The translations under genes and the position numbers were made by a program. From the NCBI GenBank assembly GCA_030617005.1, contig JAUWWH010000045.1, forward strand, positions 1 to 6,968: 6,968 nt of DNA, given 5' to 3'. The notes under the pieces are model-generated. The model saw only the letters and a list, made by a program, of their open reading frames with translations, did no database searches and was not told the DNA's origin. Every line of letters starts with the position of its first letter. Position 1 is the stretch's first letter. The stretch is from Candidatus Bathyarchaeota archaeon. GTDB taxonomy: Archaea; Thermoproteota; Bathyarchaeia; RBG-16-48-13; GCA-020355125. Positions 1 to 5,563 of this stretch are shown piece after piece.

Positions 1-158
1 AGAATTGCAATCCAAAATATTTTTGGAGTGGCAGAATATATGGAAAATTCATAGCCTATCACTGGAGTATCAGCTATTGCCAAGAGAGCATAAGAAAGAA
101 GAATAAAAGATGCTATAGTTGGAATTGCTATAAATCTGTGATATATCTCATACTTCAC
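1..158 (-). CDS. N-terminal part of a membrane protein, cut by the window edge
   Basis: A GTG at 158 opens 52 codons to the window edge without a stop. An in-frame TAA lies three codons upstream, so GTG is the only start that keeps the full sequence. AGGT at 170-167 lies eight bases before it, and the methyltransferase stop is 14 bases upstream. The protein begins KYEIYHRFIAIPTIAS and enters a hydrophobic segment (about residues 8-28, FIAIPTIASFILLSYALLA). A short loop containing DTPVIGYEFSIYSATP follows, then a second hydrophobic stretch begins with KIFWIAI. The GYE-SIY--TP--FW pattern after the first membrane helix is, from memory, typical of large multi-span membrane proteins in archaeal glycosylation loci. 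Most of the gene lies outside the window, so the assignment is tentative. Confidence 0.6.
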   Translation of the reverse strand, partial: MKYEIYHRFIAIPTIASFILLSYALLAIADTPVIGYEFSIYSATPKIFWIAI

Positions 159-172
159 GTTTTTTTACCTTT

Positions 173-968
173 TCATATCTTGTAAGTGCATCCAAAATTC
201 CCTATTCTTAAATATCTTCTGATTTTGTATTTTCTGATAAAGTCATCAAATGCATTGTTTGCTAAAATATCATGGGAACAAAGTAAACCTCTATTGTTTA
301 TAAAGTTATAACTAGCTTTATATTCAAAACTCATATGACTATATACATGACTATTATCGTGGAAAAATATACCAATATTGTAGAGTTCAGATAACAGTTT
401 TGGTAATAGTTTCTTTGAATTCCCAAGAAGGAGAGTCCAATTATCTCTTAATTTATCTGGTACCAACCAAGCAACCTTTTTTTTTGAATGGTATAATACC
501 GCCATGTCTTGAAGGGATATCAATTTTTCGCAAAATATCTTTCTGGTTTTTTTGTAATGCACTTTCACTGTAAGGCATATCTATACTATATAAATATCCA
601 TTTCTACCATGTTTCTTAATGGCAGATAAAATATAATAGGTAGAAGCACCATTTGCAACCCCTGTTTCAACAATTTTATTTGCTTGGATCCCTCTTAGTA
701 AGATATATAAAATAATTCCATCCAGATCTACTGTACCCATCCGTGTCAAATTTTCTGTCTTAATCCTGATATCCTCATGTATGATTAATGCTTCTGCATA
801 ATATTCATGAATGTCTCTTTTATCAATCCCTAATAAATCCGATATGGTCTTAATAATATTATCTTGATCATATTCTGTAGGATCGCATGGTTTCTTTTGA
901 GTTATTGTACGCTATACATCTATAATGTGATAAGGGTTCTTAATCATATTCGCAATCGTTCTTAACAT
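173..968 (-). pseudogene. Broken class I SAM-dependent methyltransferase (Methyltransf_24-like)
   Basis: The ancestral gene starts at ATG 968, overlapping the end of the preceding glycosyltransferase, and ends at TGA 175-173, about 264 residues. After 18 codons ending HIIDV an in-frame TAG occurs at 914-912; the frame continues with RTITQKKPCDPTEYDQD. The SAM-binding motif VETGVANGAST is at about residues 100-110 and the acidic YSID at about 127-130. At the run of nine A (485-477) the frame runs into a stop. With eight A it would read PFKKKVAWLVPDKLRDNW and continue through FFHDNSHVYSHMSFEY and CSHDILANNAFDDF to the end. Both parts are clearly one methyltransferase, likely for an O-methyl group on a sugar. 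With a nonsense codon plus a frameshift it is probably dead. Alternatives are slippage at the A run, TAG readthrough, or sequencing error. Confidence 0.8.
477..485 (-). other. Run of nine A (coding strand) at the methyltransferase frameshift
   Basis: The plus strand has nine T at 477-485. The upstream frame reads TTC AAA AAA AAA GGT and stops soon after; a run of eight A would restore the methyltransferase frame exactly. For comparison, the intact glycosyltransferase carries a run of eight A in frame at 2937-2930. Such a run could vary in length by replication slippage, could allow transcriptional slippage, or could be a base-calling error. Confidence 0.65.
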
Positions 969-2050
969 AATTTCCGTGTTAATTCCTTCCTACTATCGAA
1001 AGTTTCGCCATACGTTTCTATAAACGTCTCAGCGGATTTCTCCCATGTAAACTCTTCTTCAACAGTCTTTTCAGCATTTCTTCCCAATTCTTCTGCAAAT
1101 TGTTTATTTTCTAGCAAGTACTCAATTCTCAGCAAGTTTATTAACGTCTGGCTCAACCAAAATTCCATTTTTTCCGTCTTCTATTGCTTCAGGGATTCCA
1201 CCGACAGGTGTTGCTATGATTGGCTTACCCATCGCCATCGCCTCCAAAAGAGCTAAGGAAACACCACCTTCACCCAAGGTAATATGTGTATAAATATCAC
1301 AGATTGATAGAGGAATAAAAGGGTCATTGACATTCCCTGTGAAAAGGACATAATCGGAGATACTATGATCTTCCGCAAAACTCCTTAACTCATTGGAATA
1401 AATCTCTTCTCTTGTTAAAATTAAAAGTATGTCCGGATATTTATCTTTCAATTTTAGAATGGCTTTCATTAATATTTTAGCGCCTTCTGCTTTATAGCTT
1501 AGTGCAGTCAAACCAAGTGCTAATAAAATTTTCGATTTTTCTCTTATATTGAATTTTCTATAGAATTTTTTTATGTTATTTTTAGAGACTACTCTTGCTC
1601 TAACGCCCGCATAAGTTATCGCGGTTTTTCCAAATCCCAATCCATATATTTTACTTATTTTATCTTTCAATCCTTTCGAGACAAAAGTTACATGGTTGCA
1701 TTGATATAAAAGGTATTGAAAAAATATTTTGAAGGGTATAGGTAAATCTTTGACTGGCTCAGTATGAAACGTAAAAACTAACTTCATCCATGGAGTTTCT
1801 TGTATATAACACCTAGTAAAAGACAATACCAACTTCCTTGAGAATTAATTACTTCAGGTTTTACCCTTCTAAAGACAAGAAAAGCCCTTATTGAGAATAA
1901 AAATCGACTCCCTTTTACCTTGTAGTTCTCCGAATCAGTACCCTCTCTAAAGATAATACTAACTTCAAAACCTTTCATCTTTAGTGCACCAACTAAATTG
2001 ATAAGATATGTCTTAATCCCTCCACCTAGACTATTTTTCCAATAGTTCAT
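962..2050 (-). pseudogene. Frameshifted family 4 glycosyltransferase
   Basis: Three overlapping reading frames (2050-1784, 1832-1122, 1168-962) join into one family 4 glycosyltransferase of about 362 residues. The first piece has the donor-lobe start NYWKNSLGGGIKTYLINL; the second has FTFHTEPVKDLP, the HVTFVSKGLK segment, LGEGGVSLALLEAM and PVGGIPEAIEDGKNG; the third has the C-terminal IEYLLENKQFAEELG and FTWEKSAETF. The first break is at about 1792-1785, where one base seems missing in CATGGATGAAG. The second is at 1130-1124, where GAGAATTGAG needs one base removed or two added. The total length is still a multiple of three. The E-x7-E motif reads with eight residues between the glutamates. 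A third lesion may lie at the start: an ATG at 2075 with AGGGGG four bases upstream would enter the conserved frame if one base were removed. The protein is unlikely to be made whole. Sequencing error remains an alternative. Confidence 0.82.
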
Positions 2051-2058
2051 GATGATGA

Positions 2059-3270
2059 CTAAGCTATTGACGCATATATCCCCCTAGTCTCTTTAGCAAT
2101 GTTCTCCCAAGTAAACCGCTTCGCATACTTCAATATCTTCTCTCTGTCCCAGTCCTTGTCTAATGCGATTAAGATCTTTTCTGCCAAGCCTTTCGGATCG
2201 GCGGGTTCACAAAGCAAACCATAATCTTCAGAAGTGATTATCTCAGGAACCCCACCAACCTTAGTTCCTACAAAAGGCAAACCAACCCCTAACGATTCAA
2301 ACATAACCGTGGGATTACCTTCGCTAAGGCTTGGTAAAACAAATAAATCAGCAGCATTCATCCAGAGTGAAATCTCACAATGTATTTTTGCACCCACAAG
2401 CTTAACATAATTTTCCAAGTTTAATTTTTTGATTTGTACTTTCAAATCTCTCCTTAATATTCCATCCCCAATAATTATGCATAGGATATCTTCTCTATAT
2501 TTTTCGAGATCTTTAACGGCTTCAATTAAATGTCTATGCCCTTTAATGGGATAGAGATTAGCAACGTTCAAAATTATCTTTTTGTCAAGGGGTAAATTCA
2601 ATCTTTGCCTAATATTGGCATTATCCATGAGTGGGTAGAATAATTTTGAACTGAAACCGTTTGGGCTGACAGAAAGTTTATTCTCATTAACTCCTAATTT
2701 TTCAACTAAGATTTTTTTGTTACTCTGGCTTACAGTTATTACATGAGAAGTTTGATTCAAAACCCATTTAATCTTTCTCTCCCATCCTTCATCTCTAAAA
2801 GGCAAATCATAAACATCAAACCCGTGAGCAGTTATAACAACGGGAACATTAAATTCCTCTCCAAGCTTAACACCAGCATAACCATATGGGTAAGTGAAAT
2901 GAGCGTGGATCAAATTGAATTGAATCCCCTTTTTTTTAATTATTTTCTCTGTCTTCTTTGCTAATTTATCTCCTAAGGACTTGTTTTTTCCATCAGTAAC
3001 AAAATATAATAAAGAAACTAAATGAACGTTAACATTTTCTGGTTTTCCTTTCAAATTCAAAAGATTATTCTTAGAATACCTTCCAACATTGAGTAGAAAT
3101 CTGCCAATTGGAAAATACTTGGAAATTTCGGCTAGATAGTTATGGCGGACTAGGACATTTATAGATTCAACATATTTAGCGGTAGCCTCAACAGCTCCTT
3201 TAACAAAAAAGTCATATCGGTGAGGCAAGACGAGAATTTTCAGATTATCTTCTGATCTTTCACTTATCAA
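2059..3270 (-). CDS. Family 4 glycosyltransferase (GT-B, Glycos_transf_1)
   Basis: This intact 403-residue retaining glycosyltransferase should move a sugar from a nucleotide donor onto a growing lipid-linked glycan. The N-terminal lobe (about 10-200) has KILVLPHRYDFF at 11-22, IHAHFTYPYGYAG (121-133) and TAHGFDVYDLP (147-157). SPNGF (202-206) marks the linker. The donor-binding lobe (about 225-385) shows LNVANLYPIKGH (234-245), IIIGDG (265-270) and the E-x7-E motif (E317...E325 in SEGNPTVMFE), followed by GVPEI (340-344). There is no membrane span. The longest frame starts with TTG at 3270 inside the epimerase gene. Conserved sequence begins only at about residue 10, so a CTG at 3243 or another non-ATG start is possible. 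It ends TAG with a back-up TGA three codons later, and the next gene starts eight bases on. Donor and acceptor are unknown. Confidence 0.9.
   Translation of the reverse strand: MISERSEDNLKILVLPHRYDFFVKGAVEATAKYVESINVLVRHNYLAEISKYFPIGRFLLNVGRYSKNNLLNLKGKPENVNVHLVSLLYFVTDGKNKSLGDKLAKKTEKIIKKKGIQFNLIHAHFTYPYGYAGVKLGEEFNVPVVITAHGFDVYDLPFRDEGWERKIKWVLNQTSHVITVSQSNKKILVEKLGVNENKLSVSPNGFSSKLFYPLMDNANIRQRLNLPLDKKIILNVANLYPIKGHRHLIEAVKDLEKYREDILCIIIGDGILRRDLKVQIKKLNLENYVKLVGAKIHCEISLWMNAADLFVLPSLSEGNPTVMFESLGVGLPFVGTKVGGVPEIITSEDYGLLCEPADPKGLAEKILIALDKDWDREKILKYAKRFTWENIAKETRGIYASIA
2080..2085 (-). promoter_or_regulatory. Shine-Dalgarno-like AGGGGG, apparently for the broken glycosyltransferase
   Basis: The coding strand has AGGGGG four bases before an ATG at 2075, inside the end of the upstream glycosyltransferase. 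That ATG leads to TAG after three codons. Removing one base between 2072 and 2064 would join it to the frame reading NSLVIIMNYWKN, a typical GT-B first strand. It is probably the ancestral start site. The ATG at 2050 has no Shine-Dalgarno and begins late in that strand. Confidence 0.4.
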
Positions 3271-4339
3271 TTGCTGTTCCCATTATTTTCACTATTTTTT
3301 CGCTTGCTTTTCCGTCTCCGAATTTGTGAGCATAAACATGGCTTTTGGGTTCAAACTCTCTGATTGCTCTTGAAATTTTTTCTTTATCTGCACCAACTAA
3401 AATGTTCCAGCCGTCATCCACTATTTCAATCCACTCTGTTCTATCCCTTAGGGTAATGCATGGAATCTTTAAAAAGTAAGCTTCTTTTTGGATACCTCCA
3501 GAGTCTGTCAGAATCTTCTTAGCATTCTTCTCTAAAACAAGTATGTCTAAATAGCTAACAGGTTTGATTAATAAAACATTATCCAACTTTTTTAGAGTAT
3601 CGAATATTTCGTAAGCTTTTAAATACTTTAATGTGCCTGGATGAACGGGAAAAACTATCAATTCTTCGCTTTCTGCAAAAGCATCTGAGATGCTCCCTAA
3701 ACTTTTCTTATCAGCGTTCTCGGCTCTGTGAATTGTAGCAAGGAGATATTCTTTTGGTTTTAATTCTAATTCTTCTAAAATTTTAGAGTTTCTCTCAGCA
3801 ACTTTAATGTTGTGGAGGAAAGCGTCGTACATAACGTCACCAGTTAAATGAATATTTTTTAACCCTTCGTTATGGAGGTTTTTCACAGCTGTTTTTGTGG
3901 GTGCAAAGAGTAAGTCACTAATGTGATCAGTTATAACTCTGTTGATCTCTTCGGGCATTTTCTTGTTAAAACTCCTTAAACCAGCCTCGATGTGACCGAT
4001 TTTGATTTGAAGTTTCGCTGCAGCTAAAGCTCCCGCTAATGTTGAATTTGTATCACCGTAAACTAAAACTAGGTCTGGATTTTCCTTTAATAAAACTTGT
4101 TCTACCTTTTTGAGCATCTCACCTGTTTGGTAACCATGGCTACCGGAACCAACTCCTAAATAATAATTGGGCTCTGGAATGTTTAACTGTTCAAAGAAAA
4201 TTTTATTCATCTCATAGTCGTAATGCTGATCTGTATGAACGATGATTTCTTGCACATTGTTCTTTTCTATTTCCTTTGAAACCTGACTCATCTTAATAAA
4301 CTGTGGCCGTGCACCAACAACTGTTACGATTTTAAACAT
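3260..4339 (-). CDS. wecB: Non-hydrolysing UDP-N-acetylglucosamine 2-epimerase (WecB family)
   Basis: This 359-residue cytoplasmic enzyme should invert C2 of a UDP-HexNAc sugar, typically UDP-GlcNAc to UDP-ManNAc, for surface glycan synthesis. The diagnostic motifs are present: GARPQFIK (9-16), HTDQHYD (35-41), YGDTNST (94-100) with the expected Asp at 96, HIEAGLRSF (116-124) with Glu118, MPEEINR (128-134) with Glu130/131, TIHRAEN (202-208) with His204, TDSGGIQKEA (278-287) and GDGKASEKIV (341-350). Length is normal for the family and the frame is intact. The GARPQFIK start and IPEPNYYLGVGSGSHG region recall the group that includes WbpI/WlbD (diacetamido-uronic acid epimerases) as well as archaeal WecB, so the substrate is not certain. 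ATG at 4339 is preferred to the TTG at 4348: it gives the canonical N-terminus and lies one base after the DUF354 stop. The 3' end overlaps the next gene by 11 bases. Confidence 0.92.
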   Translation of the reverse strand: MFKIVTVVGARPQFIKMSQVSKEIEKNNVQEIIVHTDQHYDYEMNKIFFEQLNIPEPNYYLGVGSGSHGYQTGEMLKKVEQVLLKENPDLVLVYGDTNSTLAGALAAAKLQIKIGHIEAGLRSFNKKMPEEINRVITDHISDLLFAPTKTAVKNLHNEGLKNIHLTGDVMYDAFLHNIKVAERNSKILEELELKPKEYLLATIHRAENADKKSLGSISDAFAESEELIVFPVHPGTLKYLKAYEIFDTLKKLDNVLLIKPVSYLDILVLEKNAKKILTDSGGIQKEAYFLKIPCITLRDRTEWIEIVDDGWNILVGADKEKISRAIREFEPKSHVYAHKFGDGKASEKIVKIMGTAIDK

Positions 4340-4340
4340 T

Positions 4341-5435
4341 TCAGTCAAATCTATTCATATTCGGTTTTTCCTTGATTTCCTTGAAACTTTGCGGATAATT
4401 TTCGATGAACCAGATCATAAACTTGGTGATGTCGCATTTCTCTTCTAACAATCTTTTTCTTTTATCTTGCCATTCTCTCTTTAGATTAGGCTTTTGAATC
4501 AGCTCTTCGGCTTTTCTGATTGCCTTTTTTGAATCTCTGATGTTGAATATGAGATCATATTTCTTTTCTAACTCGATAAAATTACCCATGTCTTTTTTTC
4601 CAACAAATGAATTACTCCTTATTATGGGCGTTCCTAATATTGCTGCCTCTGTTGCCATAGTTTGAGTGTCGCATACGAAAAGCTTAGCATAATAAAGAAC
4701 ATCGTGGATCCTAGTCTTCGGAATTTTCAGTTTATATCTCTCTATCTCTTTAGGTACTACTCCTTCAAAAGATATAAAAACATTGGTGTATTCACTCAAC
4801 ATTTTAACAAGCTTTATCTTATCTCGCAGACTAAAGCTCCATATACCATAATCATGAGTTGCATCAAAATCATTAAATCTTATTAGAGCATAGTTCTGAT
4901 TTTTCTTCAACTCAAGTAAATCATAGATGTCTTCGTTAGGTCTGTAATAGTCTGGATGTAAGTAAGCGAGTTCTTTGTAACTGTTTATCTTGATCTGTCT
5001 TGATCCAAGGTCATCGAGAAAGGATTTAGGGGTTATTATTGCGTCAACAAAAGGTATAAATATTTTATATTGAATGGAATAAAAAGAATTAATTCTAGGT
5101 TCAGAATCTGTGAAAATGACGCAAGGCTTCCTCAGGAAATTTGATGAAAAAACACTATAAACTCCAAAACCAGTTATTATGTCGGGCTCAAATCTTAACT
5201 GTTTAAAGGTAGCTTTTAAAACGTCAAGAGGTAGGTTTAAGATCTTTCCAATTTTTGATCTTGCAGGTTTGGAGTATGGAAAATATTCAAATCCTAGTTC
5301 ATTAAGAAGTTCAAGTGTTTCTCCGTAATCCCGAGCCAATAGTATAACTTCGTATCCTCTGTTTTCTAAACTTTTAGCAATGTTCTTGTAAAAATGTACT
5401 TGTGATGGTGTGTTTAAGAAGATTCCAACTCTCAA
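4341..5435 (-). CDS. DUF354 family protein (GT-B-like, probable glycosyltransferase or sugar-nucleotide enzyme)
   Basis: This 364-residue protein fits the DUF354 family, which is common in archaeal polysaccharide loci and has a two-lobe GT-B-like architecture related to UDP-GlcNAc 2-epimerases and MurG-type transferases. The N-terminal lobe carries TPSQVHFYKNI (9-19) and a helix with ARDYGETLELL (34-44). The middle has the family-typical ELAYLHPDYYRPN (155-167) and RFNDFDATHD (186-195). The C-terminal lobe has DTQTMATEAAILGTP (256-270) and FVGKKDMGNFIELE (277-290), a likely nucleotide-binding face. No membrane span or signal peptide is seen. The start is TTG at 5435, the first usable start after an in-frame stop, with only a weak GAAG upstream. 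The gene ends one base before the epimerase ATG, so the two are probably translationally coupled. The biochemical role of the family is, as far as I know, unsettled; a glycosyltransferase role is inferred from fold and context. Confidence 0.85.
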   Translation of the reverse strand: MRVGIFLNTPSQVHFYKNIAKSLENRGYEVILLARDYGETLELLNELGFEYFPYSKPARSKIGKILNLPLDVLKATFKQLRFEPDIITGFGVYSVFSSNFLRKPCVIFTDSEPRINSFYSIQYKIFIPFVDAIITPKSFLDDLGSRQIKINSYKELAYLHPDYYRPNEDIYDLLELKKNQNYALIRFNDFDATHDYGIWSFSLRDKIKLVKMLSEYTNVFISFEGVVPKEIERYKLKIPKTRIHDVLYYAKLFVCDTQTMATEAAILGTPIIRSNSFVGKKDMGNFIELEKKYDLIFNIRDSKKAIRKAEELIQKPNLKREWQDKRKRLLEEKCDITKFMIWFIENYPQSFKEIKEKPNMNRFD

Positions 5436-5452
5436 TAATCTTCACAACTATG

Positions 5453-5536
5453 CTAACCAGAAGCCCTTTTCAGTTTTTTTCTAGATATGTATTGAATGTG
5501 ATGAATTCCATGTTCACATCTAATATTGTATTGCAT
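5453..5536 (-). CDS. Possible 27-residue small ORF in the spacer
   Basis: An ATG at 5536 opens 27 codons ending at TAG (5455-5453). The peptide starts MQYNIRCEHGIHHIQ and ends in a basic stretch, SRKKLKRASG. It would lie 27 bases after the family 2 glycosyltransferase stop and 17 bases before the DUF354 TTG start, which matches the spacing of the other genes here. GAGAAG lies about 11 bases upstream, too far for a strong Shine-Dalgarno. An ORF this short is easily found by chance. It could also be a remnant of a deleted gene or a leader peptide. I do not recognise it. Confidence 0.15.
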   Translation of the reverse strand: MQYNIRCEHGIHHIQYISRKKLKRASG

Positions 5537-5562
5537 AATTAGTTATACTTCTCAAATGTGAA
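5496..5562. repeat. Three ATGTGA half-sites in alternating orientation
   Basis: The plus strand has ATGTGA at 5496-5501, its reverse complement within TTCACAT at 5513-5519, and ATGTGAA at 5556-5562. The first two form a perfect 6-bp inverted repeat with a 12-base loop. The second and third form a 7-bp inverted repeat separated by 36 bases. This could be a dimeric regulator's operator, but short AT-rich hexamers can recur by chance. Confidence 0.3.
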
Positions 5563-5563
5563 A

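Larger units (their letters stand above)
5436..5563 (-). promoter_or_regulatory. 128-base spacer, possible internal promoter/operator
   Basis: This is the longest stretch between genes in the window; other junctions overlap or leave fewer than 30 bases. On the coding strand a TATA-like stretch, TATAACTA, lies at 5548-5541, preceded by GAGAAG, which could serve as an archaeal TATA/BRE element. Three copies of ATGTGA in alternating orientation lie at 5496-5501, 5514-5519 and 5556-5561. A second transcription start for the DUF354-epimerase-glycosyltransferase part of the cluster is therefore possible. This is inferred from spacing and base composition only. No hairpin followed by a T-run on the coding strand is seen, so there is no clear terminator for the upstream gene. 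Confidence 0.3.

Noticed and set aside
453..568. Overlap of two reading frames that could be read as two separate small genes
   Set aside because: The two products are consecutive parts of one methyltransferase, and the overlap is explained by one extra A in the A9 run. The start at 568 is out of frame with the conserved sequence.
2930..2937. Run of eight T (A8 on the coding strand) as another frameshift site
   Set aside because: The glycosyltransferase frame reads straight through it (IKKKGIQFN) and remains family-like on both sides.
2743..2964. Plus-strand ORF of 73 codons
   Set aside because: It lies wholly inside the intact family 4 glycosyltransferase on the other strand and shows no family-like motif or start signal.
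4662..4886. Plus-strand ORF of 74 codons
   Set aside because: It is antisense to the DUF354 coding region, with no recognisable protein features.
5461..5480. T-rich stretch in the spacer as a terminator
   Set aside because: The T run is on the plus strand; the coding strand is A-rich there, with no stable hairpin before it, so it does not fit termination of the minus-strand operon.
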